Part shown: in pieces, positions 7,106-15,072 of the stretch | Position numbering within the stretch: position 1 is the first letter of the stretch | Layout: each line of letters opens with the position of its first letter | Assembly: GCA_944385125.1 (NCBI GenBank) | Contig: CALWVZ010000012.1 | Location: 1 to 42,381 of the forward strand | Length of the DNA stretch: 42,381 nt | Origin: an uncultured Oscillospiraceae bacterium | Lineage (GTDB): Bacteria; Bacillota; Clostridia; Oscillospirales; Oscillospiraceae | Direction: 5' to 3' | Translations under genes and position numbers: made by a program | The notes under the pieces: generated by a model | Told to the model about the DNA's origin: nothing | The model's input: the letters and a program-made list of their open reading frames with translations, nothing else | Databases searched by the model: none

Positions 7106-7678
7106 TTAAAAGCCCTCCCCGGCTGAAGGCCCGGTCCAGCCCTCGGCCTCCTTTCGGCTATGGCGGAGCAGGATCCTCTGGAAGTTTATCATATATGCGC
7201 AAAGGCAGAAGGCCACCAGTACCCCGCAGAGCATCACCCCCGCATCCACCCAGTGGACCGGCACCTGAGGCAGGGCCAGGGCGCAAACCATTACCAGATA
7301 TATGCAGGCCGTACAGAGCTTGCCGTACCATTTTGCCCCGTACACATGGCCGGTGATGCGCAGCACATAGAGGCTCATGGCCCCCAGGCTAAGCTCTCTC
7401 AGCAGGTGCAGCCCCAGCAGCAGCCAGACGCTGGGAGTGCGGCTAAGGGCGCAGAGCATCATCGCCGCCTGGATGAGCTTGTCGGCTATGGGATCCAGGG
7501 CCCGGCCCAGCTCCGTCTCCATATTGCAGCGGCGGGCTATCGCCCCGTCCAGCACATCGGAGGCTGCCGACAGCAGCAGCGCCCCCATGGCTCCCAGCAG
7601 GTTGCCGCAGCTATAAAAATAGATGAACAGCGGCGCCAGGAATATCCGGCTTATGCTGATAATGTTGGGAATGCTCAT
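7106..7678 (-). CDS. CDP-alcohol phosphatidyltransferase, PgsA-like
   Basis: 190 residues with several membrane segments. The CDP-alcohol phosphotransferase signature D-x2-D-G-x2-A-R-x8-G-x3-D-x3-D is complete: DVLDGAIARRCNMETELG then RALDPIADK (about residues 41-68). The N-terminus NIISISRIFLAPLFIYF is typical of PgsA. Such enzymes transfer a phosphatidyl group from CDP-diacylglycerol to an alcohol such as glycerol-3-phosphate at the membrane. The exact acceptor cannot be read, so phosphatidylglycerophosphate synthase is likely rather than proven. The binding site is a run of GGAGGAGAGGAGAGGA just before the ATG. It diverges from the operon starting at 7868. Confidence 0.85.
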   Translation of the reverse strand: MSIPNIISISRIFLAPLFIYFYSCGNLLGAMGALLLSAASDVLDGAIARRCNMETELGRALDPIADKLIQAAMMLCALSRTPSVWLLLGLHLLRELSLGAMSLYVLRITGHVYGAKWYGKLCTACIYLVMVCALALPQVPVHWVDAGVMLCGVLVAFCLCAYMINFQRILLRHSRKEAEGWTGPSAGEGF

Positions 7679-7795
7679 GTTCCTCTCCTCTCCTCCCGGC
7701 CTTGCGGGGCTTGCAGGCAGCTTCAGTTCCCTGCCCGCCTCACACCATTATATGCAGATATTGCCCAGTTTCTTTCCCACTTATGCAGCTTGCTC

Positions 7796-7823
7796 TTGAA
7801 TTTAAGGATAAAAATGGTATAAT
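7796..7823 (+). promoter_or_regulatory. Promoter of the 7868-11934 operon
   Basis: TTGAAT (7796-7801), a 16-base spacer and a perfect TATAAT (7818-7823), 45 bases before the first ATG of the operon. Confidence 0.7.
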
Positions 7824-7867
7824 ACCTTAGATATGATAAAAACCAAGACGCAGATTTGGAGACGCTT

Positions 7868-8578
7868 ATGGACCTTACCCCCATACTCAGCGGCGGCATT
7901 GCTGCGCTGATGCTGCTGGCGGCTATAGCTCTCATGCTCTACCGCAGGCGCAATAAAATCAATCTGTTCTGGGGCCTGCTGGCCATATTCTTCAGCGGCG
8001 GCACCATGCTTATGGCCGTGGTGGGCAGCAGCATGGGCACCATCTACGCCAATCCCTCCGGGGACCCCCGCAGCAGCGTCACGGAATTTTTCGACGCTCT
8101 GGTCACCGGGGACTACGAAACGGCCTATTCCCTCATGGACGACTATTCCGACCTTGGTCTGGCCGCCCAGCCGGAGAGCGAGGCCGGCAAACTCATCTAT
8201 GACGCATTGATGCAGAGCTATCACTATGAGTTCATAGGGGATTGCCAGGTAAATATGATCCAGGCCAGCCAGCGGGTCTCCCTGCGCTATCTGGACGTAG
8301 CGGCCGTCACCGCCCAGCTCCGCGAGCTCACCGCAAAGGAGCTGAAGCTCCTGGTCCAGACCAGAGACCACGACCAGGTTTACGATGATGAGGAAAACTA
8401 CCTGCCGGAGATAACCCAGGAGGCTTACATACTGGCTCTTCAGCGGGCCCTGAAGGACGCCCGCAGCTGCTACACCACGGTGGAGTTTGAGGTCTCCCTG
8501 AAATATACCGGCGGCAAATGGCTGGTCCTCACCGCCCCTGAACTGCTCACCGCTTTAAGCGGCGGCACAGGAGTCTGA
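7868..8578 (+). CDS. Membrane-anchored protein with NTF2-like extracytoplasmic domain
   Basis: 236 residues from the ATG at 7868, which has GGAG eight bases upstream; an in-frame TTG at 7856 lacks one. Two hydrophobic segments (about 6-24 and 34-55) are followed by a soluble domain. That domain begins with SSVTEFFDALVTGDYETAYSLM, a helix pattern typical of NTF2/DUF4878-like folds, and ends in strands including YTTVEFEVSLKYTGGKWLVL. I cannot name a precise family. It is the first gene of a five-gene operon and is followed 16 bases later by the phosphodiester glycosidase gene. Confidence 0.75.
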   Translation: MDLTPILSGGIAALMLLAAIALMLYRRRNKINLFWGLLAIFFSGGTMLMAVVGSSMGTIYANPSGDPRSSVTEFFDALVTGDYETAYSLMDDYSDLGLAAQPESEAGKLIYDALMQSYHYEFIGDCQVNMIQASQRVSLRYLDVAAVTAQLRELTAKELKLLVQTRDHDQVYDDEENYLPEITQEAYILALQRALKDARSCYTTVEFEVSLKYTGGKWLVLTAPELLTALSGGTGV

Positions 8579-8594
8579 AGGGAGGTGTCCGTAA

Positions 8595-10025
8595 ATGGCA
8601 GACGATTATGATCTTGAGGAACTGTTGAAGGAATTCTCCTCCTATTGGGATGAGACCCAGGCCGGGGAAGAGAGCGTCCCGCCGGCGGCGGAAGAGCCGG
8701 GGCCCACAGCGCCTTCCGACGATCGGGGGCAGGAGATCTCAGACTATCCCACGCCTGAAAACGAGTACCCTGAATACGAGCAGGACCACGGCTATGAAGA
8801 GTACCGGGAGGACTTTTCCCGGGATTATGAAGAGGATGAGGAGCCGGCGGAAGAGCCGGAAAGCCCGCCCAAGGAAAGAAAGAATATTTTATCCGAAATA
8901 CTGATGGCTCTCGCAGGACTCGTCTTTCTGGCAGTGTCGGCAGCAGCCATTATCTGGGTAGGTCTCAACGTCCACCCTGACGCCGGGATAGCCACTACCG
9001 TCTCCGGCAGCGGCAGGCTGAATGTTCTGAGCAATCTGGATGCCTACATGAACAACGCCGCCAGCGACGCTCTGGGCGACCTGACCTATATCCGCAAGAT
9101 ATACACCATCGACGAGAACGCCACCGTGGCTCCTGTACCCAACCCCAACGGCTTCGGCACTACCGACGATCCGGCGGTCATCCAGAAGCTCATAGACGAT
9201 GCCTGGGAGCTTCTGGCCGGGCAGGAAGTGATCTGGAGCCCCGAGGCAGATTTCGTCCCCGGGGAGCCCATGCGCTACTACTATGACGAGACCATCCTGG
9301 TCATCCAGTGGAAGGAATATATAGACGGGCGCTGCTGTACCTGTGCGGAGGTAAAGCTGGCCCACGGCTCCCAGCTGCGCCGCAAGCTCTCCGACGACAC
9401 CTACGGCTCCTCCATACAGCTCTATGCCTCGGAAATGGCCAAGGCCGCCAACTCCGTCATCGCCATCAACGGCGACTTCTACACCTTCCGGGACCTGGGC
9501 ATAACCGTATATCAGCGCAAGCTGTACCGCAACAACCCGGCCACGGTGGACACCTGCTATTTCACCTCCGGCGGAGATATGATCTTCAGCAAGGCCGGGG
9601 AGCTCATGGGCTCCGGCGAGGCCGAAGAGTTCATCCAGGATAACGACGTGCTCTTCTCCGTGGCCTTCGGGCCGGTGCTGGTGGATAAGGGCGAGCTCAT
9701 TTACTGCGCCAGCTATCCTATCGGAGAGATAGATACCCAATATTCCCGCTCCTGCATCGCCCAGAAAGGCGAACTGCACTACTTCCTGATGACCATTAAC
9801 CACACTCCCGACGCCCGCCCCAGGGCCACCATCAATGAGCTGGCCGGTTATATCCACAGCAAAGGCGTGGACAAGGCCTACTGTCTGGACGGCGGCCAGA
9901 CTTCGGAGATCGTCATGATGGGCGGTCCGGTGAACTATGTGGACTTCGGCAATGAACGCCTGGTCAGCGATATCATCTACTTTGCCACCGCCCTTCCCAG
10001 CAGCGGTCAGGAGGTGAGCCAATGA
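8595..10025 (+). CDS. Membrane-anchored phosphodiester glycosidase (NAGPA/DUF2233 domain)
   Basis: 476 residues with AGGGAGGTG upstream. Residues 1-95 are a very acidic, Pro/Tyr-rich cytoplasmic region; 103-124 is a single membrane helix; the rest is extracytoplasmic. The C-terminal domain (about 250-472) is of the phosphodiester glycosidase (NAGPA) type, seen in VIAINGDFYTFRD, the central GPVLVDKGEL strand, and the closing LDGGQTSEIVMMGG. Homologues split a sugar-1-phosphodiester or act on exopolysaccharide or wall polymer linkages; the substrate here is unknown. It overlaps the Lgt-like gene by ATGA, so the two are translationally coupled. Confidence 0.85.
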   Translation: MADDYDLEELLKEFSSYWDETQAGEESVPPAAEEPGPTAPSDDRGQEISDYPTPENEYPEYEQDHGYEEYREDFSRDYEEDEEPAEEPESPPKERKNILSEILMALAGLVFLAVSAAAIIWVGLNVHPDAGIATTVSGSGRLNVLSNLDAYMNNAASDALGDLTYIRKIYTIDENATVAPVPNPNGFGTTDDPAVIQKLIDDAWELLAGQEVIWSPEADFVPGEPMRYYYDETILVIQWKEYIDGRCCTCAEVKLAHGSQLRRKLSDDTYGSSIQLYASEMAKAANSVIAINGDFYTFRDLGITVYQRKLYRNNPATVDTCYFTSGGDMIFSKAGELMGSGEAEEFIQDNDVLFSVAFGPVLVDKGELIYCASYPIGEIDTQYSRSCIAQKGELHYFLMTINHTPDARPRATINELAGYIHSKGVDKAYCLDGGQTSEIVMMGGPVNYVDFGNERLVSDIIYFATALPSSGQEVSQ

Positions 10026-11029
10026 CTTCCACCATAGCCATATACAGCGGCCCCATAGTTATCTATTGGAGCTCCCTCATCATAGCTCTGGGCCTGGCGG
10101 CGGCTCTGTGCCTGAGCCTGGCCCTGTACCGTGGCAGCGGTGGACGGGCTGCGGCAGTGCTTTTGCTGCTGCCTCTGGCCCTGCTGCTGTCCGTTCCTCT
10201 GTGCCGCCTTATCCACTGGTATTGCCATGCCGAGCAGTATACCGGCTTGTTTGACGCCCTCACCGACTATTCCACAGGCAGCTACTGTCTGCCCGGCGCT
10301 CTGCTGGGAGTGTGGCTGGCCGCTTTCCTGGTGAGAAAGCTGAAGTTTGCCCCCAGTACCGGCGCACTGCTGGACGCTGCCGCCCCGGGCATGGCCCTGG
10401 CCATAGCCTTTATCCGTCTCAGCGCCCTTTTCAACAGCTCCTGCCGCAGCAAGATAACTTTTACTTCTCCCCTGCTCCGGCATCTGCCCCTGGCCTCGGC
10501 GGTGACCAATTCCTCCGGGGGCGTGGATTACCGCTTCGCCACCTTCTTCGTCCAGTTCATCATCATGCTGCTGGTGACTCTGGCCCTTATCCGCTTTTAC
10601 GGCAAGCGGCGCACCGTGCCCATGCGCTCCGGCAGCAGCGACGGCAACGTGGCCAGGATGTTCCTGCTGTGGTACAGCGCCGTGGAGCTGGTGATGGACA
10701 GCACCCGCTATGATTCCAGCTTCATGCGTTTCAACAACTTCGTCAGCATCGTGCAGGTCATTGGCGCCCTGTGCATCCTGGGCGTGCTCATATACTACAG
10801 CGTCCACGGGGTGCGCACCCGGGGGCGGAAGTTCTTTAACTTTGCCATCTGGTTCGGCTTCCTTCTGGCCGTAGGTGCGGCGGGAATGTCCGAATATCTG
10901 GTACAGCGCTACGGCAACTGGTATCTTGCCTGCTACAGCGCAATGAGCCTTTTCGTCTATCTGATGACTCTGCTGGTAAAGCAGATGTATCTGCGCTGCT
11001 GCGACAGCAGGGCGGCAGCAACAAAATAA
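10022..11029 (+). CDS. Polytopic membrane protein, divergent Lgt-like
   Basis: 335 residues with about nine membrane segments. The order of motifs echoes prolipoprotein diacylglyceryl transferase: PIVIYWSSLIIALGLAAAL at the N-terminus, YCLPGALLGVWLA where Lgt has HGG(L/M)xGG, DAAAPGMALAIAFIRLSALFN where Lgt has the R-x-GNF-x-N signature, and LLWYSAVELVMDSTRY where Lgt has Y-x3-R-x2-E-x2-R. The HGG histidine and the GN of the signature are missing, so lipoprotein lipidation activity is doubtful. Residues after 240 add membrane helices. It is coupled to the phosphodiester glycosidase gene by 4-base overlap. I infer an Lgt-fold relative with a changed function. Confidence 0.65.
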   Translation: MTSTIAIYSGPIVIYWSSLIIALGLAAALCLSLALYRGSGGRAAAVLLLLPLALLLSVPLCRLIHWYCHAEQYTGLFDALTDYSTGSYCLPGALLGVWLAAFLVRKLKFAPSTGALLDAAAPGMALAIAFIRLSALFNSSCRSKITFTSPLLRHLPLASAVTNSSGGVDYRFATFFVQFIIMLLVTLALIRFYGKRRTVPMRSGSSDGNVARMFLLWYSAVELVMDSTRYDSSFMRFNNFVSIVQVIGALCILGVLIYYSVHGVRTRGRKFFNFAIWFGFLLAVGAAGMSEYLVQRYGNWYLACYSAMSLFVYLMTLLVKQMYLRCCDSRAAATK

Positions 11030-11045
11030 ATCAAGGAGAAAATGA

Positions 11046-11438
11046 ATGGATTCCAAGAAAACCAAGATAATCGCCGGCATCGTGCTGGCCCTGCTGGTGA
11101 TAGCGGCTGTGCTGCTCTATGTGTTTCTGAGCCCCGCCGGTACCGGCGGCGGAAAGGATATTGTCTTCCAGGTCACCCATACTGACGGCAGCGTCAAGGA
11201 GTTTGCCATCAGCACAGACTCTGAAAACCTCCGGGGCGCTCTGGAGCAGGAGGGGCTCATCTCCGGCGAGGAGGGGGCCTACGGCCTCTTTGTCACCGTC
11301 ATTGACGGCGAAGCCGCCGATGACTCTCTGAACCAGTGGTGGTGCTTCACCCAGGACGGGGTCATGCTCAACACCGGCGTGGACGACACTATGATCTCTG
11401 ACGGGGACCACTATGAGGCGGCCATCGACACCTACTGA
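11046..11438 (+). CDS. DUF4430 domain protein, membrane-anchored
   Basis: 130 residues with AAGGAGAAAATG at the start. One membrane anchor or uncleaved signal (about 7-29) is followed by a DUF4430 domain (about 55-130) ending in LNQWWCFTQDGVMLNTGVDD and GDHYEAAIDTY, a characteristic pattern. This fold resembles the C-terminal domain of transcobalamin, and such proteins often sit beside ECF transporter S components, as here. A surface ligand-capture role for the following transporter is inference. It starts 16 bases after the Lgt-like gene and its end overlaps the S-component start. Confidence 0.85.
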   Translation: MDSKKTKIIAGIVLALLVIAAVLLYVFLSPAGTGGGKDIVFQVTHTDGSVKEFAISTDSENLRGALEQEGLISGEEGAYGLFVTVIDGEAADDSLNQWWCFTQDGVMLNTGVDDTMISDGDHYEAAIDTY

Positions 11439-11934
11439 GCTGCGCCTTAGAGAGCTGTGCCTGCTGTCCTTGATGGGGGCGCTGATGTTTGCCCTCCAGG
11501 TGGCCCTGGCCTCCATCCCCAATGTGCACCTTACCGCCCTGCTTATCATCCTCACGGCCATATTCTTCGGCTGGAAATGTCTCTTTTCCGTTGCCGTGTT
11601 CATACTGCTGGAGGCCCTGGTGTGGGGCTTCGGCCTGTGGTGGCTGTGCTACTGGTACTTATGGCCGTTGCTGGCCATCCCGGCGGTGCTGCTGCGCCGC
11701 TGCCGCTCCGCCTTTCTCTGGGCGGTGCTGGCCGCCCTCCACGGCCTTTTCTTCGGCGCCCTCTGTTCCCTGCCCTACCTGCTTATAGGCGGCTGGGCAA
11801 TGGCCCTCAGCTACTGGATAAGCGGCCTGCCCTTCGACCTTGTCCACTGCGCCGGGAACTTTGTCCTCACCCTGCTGCTTTTCAGGCCACTGTACAAGGT
11901 GATGGAAAAGCTTACGGTCAAGAGCAATAGTTGA
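11413..11934 (+). CDS. ECF transporter substrate-binding S component
   Basis: 173 residues, five to six membrane segments. It opens with a short basic cytoplasmic stretch then LCLLSLMGALMFALQVALA, the N-terminal helix carrying the small-residue motif by which S components dock on EcfT. Size and hydropathy are typical. The substrate is not readable; the neighbouring DUF4430 protein makes a corrinoid-like or other captured ligand plausible. The ATG at 11413 overlaps the DUF4430 stop by 26 bases with only a weak binding site, so coupling is likely; a later in-frame ATG at about codon 21 is an alternative. EcfA and EcfT are not in the window. Confidence 0.78.
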   Translation: MRRPSTPTELRLRELCLLSLMGALMFALQVALASIPNVHLTALLIILTAIFFGWKCLFSVAVFILLEALVWGFGLWWLCYWYLWPLLAIPAVLLRRCRSAFLWAVLAALHGLFFGALCSLPYLLIGGWAMALSYWISGLPFDLVHCAGNFVLTLLLFRPLYKVMEKLTVKSNS

Positions 11935-11941
11935 AAAACAT

Positions 11942-11971
11942 AAACTGCCGGCCCTTTGGGACCGGCAGTTT
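11942..11971. terminator. Bidirectional terminator between convergent operons
   Basis: Arms AAACTGCCGG (11942-11951) and CCGGCAGTTT (11962-11971), with T or A runs on both sides. It separates the ECF operon from the convergent PNPOx-like gene. Confidence 0.85.
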
Positions 11972-11993
11972 TCATATTACCATTATAGCTTTT

Positions 11994-12482
11994 TTACTTC
12001 TCTTCCCGGCGGCGCAGGAGCTCCATACCCTCCTTGCCGCTCATGTGTTCTATGCTCATCTCCAGCACCCGCACGCTGTCCATGAACTTACCGATCTCCT
12101 CCTCCGGGTCGATGCCCGGAGAGTATTTTCCGCACAGGGCCTCCAGGGCCCGTACAAGTTCGGGGCCCTTTTCCAGCAGCCTCAGGCGGCCGAAAGCTAT
12201 GGCGCTGCTGTAGGCTGTGGTGAAGAGCTCCGGGATCACCTCGTCGGCGTCCACCACGCAGAAGGAGGCCCGGGGCTCCCTGGCTATGGCCTCCAGCTTG
12301 TGGCCATGGGCGGCGCAGTGGAAATACAGTTTTCCATTGCTGTAAACATAGCTTATGGGCACAGCGTAGGGCCAGCCCTCATTGCCCAGCAGAGCCAGCA
12401 CCCCATGGCTGCCCCGGCGGAGTATTTCCTCCGTCTCTTCCCGGGAGAGCCGCTGTTTTTTTCTGCGCATTTCAGGGAACAT
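11994..12482 (-). CDS. Pyridoxamine 5'-phosphate oxidase-like flavoprotein (Nim-like)
   Basis: 162 residues from the ATG at 12482, which has GGGAGG nine bases upstream; an upstream in-frame GTG overlaps that site. The split-barrel flavin-binding fold shows GVLALLGNEGWPYAVPISYVY (about 28-48) and LYFHCAAHGHKLEAIARE (about 54-71), the pattern of the PNPOx family that includes 5-nitroimidazole reductase NimA. FMN or another flavin or deazaflavin is the probable cofactor; the substrate is unknown. It is the last gene of the glycosyltransferase operon, 18 bases after the GT2 gene. Confidence 0.88.
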   Translation of the reverse strand: MFPEMRRKKQRLSREETEEILRRGSHGVLALLGNEGWPYAVPISYVYSNGKLYFHCAAHGHKLEAIAREPRASFCVVDADEVIPELFTTAYSSAIAFGRLRLLEKGPELVRALEALCGKYSPGIDPEEEIGKFMDSVRVLEMSIEHMSGKEGMELLRRREEK

Positions 12483-12500
12483 GGCGGCCACCTCCCGCTC

Positions 12501-13457
12501 TCAGTCCTGCTCCCAGGTGCGCTGGCTGATAATGTACCTGGGCCGCTGCTTGGTCTCCATATAAATTTTACCGATATACTCCCCTATGATGCCCAGGCAG
12601 ATGAGCTGCACGCCGCTGACAAAACAGACTATGCAGGTGGTGCTGGCCCAGCCTGCCACAGTCTTGCCCAGCAGGGCGGTGATTATGGCCCAGAGCACGC
12701 CGATAAAGCTGACTATGGCCACGAATACGCCGAAGCCGGTGATCAGCCGCAGGGGCTTTACCGACAGGCTGGTTATCCCATCCACCGCCAGGGCGATCAT
12801 TTTCTTCAGAGGATAGTGGCTCTCCCCTGCCAGACGCTCGGCCCTTGAGTAGCTGACGCTGGTGCTCTTGAATCCCACCAGGGGTATCATACCCCGGAGG
12901 AAGAGGTTCACCTCTTTGAAGTTGGCAAACTCCTGGAGCACCCGGGAGCTGATGAGCCGGTAATCGGCATGGTTATATACCACCTCCGCCCCCATCATGG
13001 CCAGGAACTTGTAAAAGCCCTGGGCGGTGGCCCGCTTGAAGAAGGTGTCCGTCTCCCGGCTGGAGCGCACCCCGTAGACCACCTGGCAGCCGTCCAGGTA
13101 GGCCTCCACCATGGCGTCCATGGCGTTGATATCGTCCTGGCCGTCGCAGTCTATGGAGATGGTGATGTCACACTTGTCCTTGGCCTCCATCAGCCCGGCC
13201 AGGACTGCGTTCTGGTGGCCCCGGTTCCGGCTCTGGCTGATGCCGATATAGTGCTCGTCCTGTTTGGCCAGGTCTGAGATTATCTCCCAGGTCTTGTCCT
13301 TGCTGCCGTCGTTGACAAAGAGCACCCGGCTGTCTGCGCTTATCTTCCCGTCCCGGGCAAGGCCCTTCAGCTTCTCCAGGAACATGGGGGCGGTTATGGG
13401 CAGTACATCCTGCTCGTTGTAGCAGGGTATGATTATAAACAGTCTGGGCGTGGTCAT
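12501..13457 (-). CDS. Glycosyltransferase family 2, DPM1/GtrB-like
   Basis: 318 residues. The GT-A nucleotide-sugar domain (about 1-225) shows LFIIIPCYNEQDVLP, RVLFVNDGSKDKTW and ISIDCDGQDD, the metal and nucleotide binding motifs. Two C-terminal membrane helices (about 230-255 and 265-290) anchor it. This layout matches bactoprenol glucosyl or polyprenyl-phosphate sugar transferases (GtrB/YkcC/ArnC type), which make lipid-linked sugars for a GT-C enzyme. The upstream neighbour is such a multi-membrane enzyme and overlaps it by ATGA, so the two probably act in sequence on one lipid-linked donor. Confidence 0.9.
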   Translation of the reverse strand: MTTPRLFIIIPCYNEQDVLPITAPMFLEKLKGLARDGKISADSRVLFVNDGSKDKTWEIISDLAKQDEHYIGISQSRNRGHQNAVLAGLMEAKDKCDITISIDCDGQDDINAMDAMVEAYLDGCQVVYGVRSSRETDTFFKRATAQGFYKFLAMMGAEVVYNHADYRLISSRVLQEFANFKEVNLFLRGMIPLVGFKSTSVSYSRAERLAGESHYPLKKMIALAVDGITSLSVKPLRLITGFGVFVAIVSFIGVLWAIITALLGKTVAGWASTTCIVCFVSGVQLICLGIIGEYIGKIYMETKQRPRYIISQRTWEQD

Positions 13458-14962
13458 ATCGTCTCTCCTTTGTTTTTATTTCCCTCTTTGAAGCAGAGGG
13501 CGGCAAATATGATGAACATGGGTATCAAGGAATAGTGGTAGCGGCTGGAGACCTCAATGAGCATGTGGGCCAAGGTTAGGCCCAGGCTATATAGCGGCAG
13601 CAGCAGAAAGGCCGAGTCCTTCCAGCTGCGCCAGAGTCTTCCCAGGCCCGCCAGGGCAAGGGCCAGCAGCATATAGTAAAAACAGTTGCATATCACCATG
13701 CATATCTTTACAAAGCTCTCGGGACGGGTGAAGCGGTAGGTATAGCCTCCCAGCTCGTCATTTCCCAGGAAGGTAAAGAGCTTGGCGGAGAAGAGCTTCC
13801 CCAAATCCAACTCCTCGGACCTGAGCCTCTCCAGCACATGGGGCAGCATGCTCTTCTGGGCTTCGGGGGCGCTGCCCCCCTCCTGGCGGCGGTACTCAAA
13901 GAGCAGGTCCATATCCTCCCCGCTCCACTGGCCCAGGGTGTCCATGTTGAAGCCCACATAGAGATTATATATGGGCAGGCCCGCCGGTTCCTCCCCCAGT
14001 ATATCCTCCAACCTGCCGTTCCAAAGCCTTCCAGACAGCTGGAAGCCCAGCAGCAGCGCCGCCGTGAACAGCAGCCAGAAACGCCAGAGGCCGCCCTCCT
14101 TCATCTCTCTGCCCCTGAGCAGAAGCAGCCAGAGCAGCAGAGCAATTACCAGGATGGCCCCTATGGGCCGCACTGCGTTTATCCCCTCCAGCAGCAGCCC
14201 CAGACCCAGGCCCCACAGCAGAGGGGGCAGGATGCGCCCTTTGATTTTATCCTGCCTTTTGTGCAGCCTCAGCAGCAGAAATATAAACAGCAGCAGCAGG
14301 CAGGTGTACAGAGGTTCGGAGAAGATAAGGGAGCCCAGCATTATCCGTCCCGGGTACAGGGCCCAGAGCCCGGAGGCCAGCACGGCGGCGGGCAGGCCCG
14401 CAGCCTCCCTGGCGATGTAGAAAATGAGCAGGCCGGACAGGCAGCTGAGTATAAGGCCCAGCAGCGCCCCCACCAGCACATGCTCCCCGAATATTTTTAT
14501 GAACAGAGCCAGGAAACTGGCATAGCCCAGGATATGGGGGTACATGGCCACATATTCGGTGCTGTATATCTCCTGTCCCTTGGCTATGCTCAGGGCACAG
14601 TCCCAATAGGTCTTGTAGTCGCTGAAGGGCTCGATTGGCACCAGGACTATCCAGACAAGGCCCATGACCAGGCACAGCAGGGTGATTATCACGGCGCAGC
14701 GGGCCGCTCCCAGACGGCCGCACAGGCGGCTGAAGCTGCCGAAGGGCCCTTTCCTTTTCCCCAGCCACAGCAGCAGCCCGGCGGCTACGGCCCCGGCGGC
14801 CAGAGCCGCCAGGTAGGACGGGCTTTCCAAACCCTCAGCGAGAGCCAGCAGCAGGGCCAGGGCGCATATAAATATAAGTATGGACAGCATTATCCGTCCC
14901 AAACAAGCGGAAACTCTCTCCATCTTTTCAAAAATTCCCCTCGGTGATTTTTCTCTCCCCAT
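13454..14962 (-). CDS. GT-C fold (GT39/ArnT-like) membrane glycosyltransferase
   Basis: 502 residues from the ATG at 14962 with GGGAGAG eight bases upstream; a TTG at 14989 is a longer alternative. About ten to twelve membrane helices. The first long loop carries VPIEPFSDYKTYWDCALSIA, placing an acidic residue pair where GT-C enzymes hold catalytic Asp/Glu. An ensuing GQEIYSTEYVAMYPHILGYASF segment is typical of PMT/ArnT-like proteins. The enzyme would transfer a sugar from a lipid-phosphate carrier to an envelope acceptor outside the membrane. Its gene heads an operon with GT2 and the PNPOx-like gene; acceptor and sugar are unknown. Confidence 0.82.
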   Translation of the reverse strand: MGREKSPRGIFEKMERVSACLGRIMLSILIFICALALLLALAEGLESPSYLAALAAGAVAAGLLLWLGKRKGPFGSFSRLCGRLGAARCAVIITLLCLVMGLVWIVLVPIEPFSDYKTYWDCALSIAKGQEIYSTEYVAMYPHILGYASFLALFIKIFGEHVLVGALLGLILSCLSGLLIFYIAREAAGLPAAVLASGLWALYPGRIMLGSLIFSEPLYTCLLLLFIFLLLRLHKRQDKIKGRILPPLLWGLGLGLLLEGINAVRPIGAILVIALLLWLLLLRGREMKEGGLWRFWLLFTAALLLGFQLSGRLWNGRLEDILGEEPAGLPIYNLYVGFNMDTLGQWSGEDMDLLFEYRRQEGGSAPEAQKSMLPHVLERLRSEELDLGKLFSAKLFTFLGNDELGGYTYRFTRPESFVKICMVICNCFYYMLLALALAGLGRLWRSWKDSAFLLLPLYSLGLTLAHMLIEVSSRYHYSLIPMFIIFAALCFKEGNKNKGETI

Positions 14963-15025
14963 TATATTCTCTCCCTGTCCCCCAGTCAAGGAAATAAAAC
15001 TGTGGCATATTCCCGGGAGATTTGC

Positions 15026-15031
15026 TATAAT
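15026..15031 (+). promoter_or_regulatory. Extended -10 promoter of mnmG
   Basis: TGCTATAAT: a perfect TATAAT at 15026-15031 with an upstream TG (extended -10). The -35 region at 15003-15008 is poor. It lies 42 bases before the mnmG start. Confidence 0.55.
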
Positions 15032-15072
15032 GTACGATACCGTATAAAAATCTGGGAATCGAGGCAGATATC

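Noticed and set aside
11046-11934. Assigning the ECF transporter to vitamin B12
   Set aside because: The DUF4430 neighbour only hints at it. No cobalamin riboswitch or corrinoid gene is seen, so the substrate is left open.
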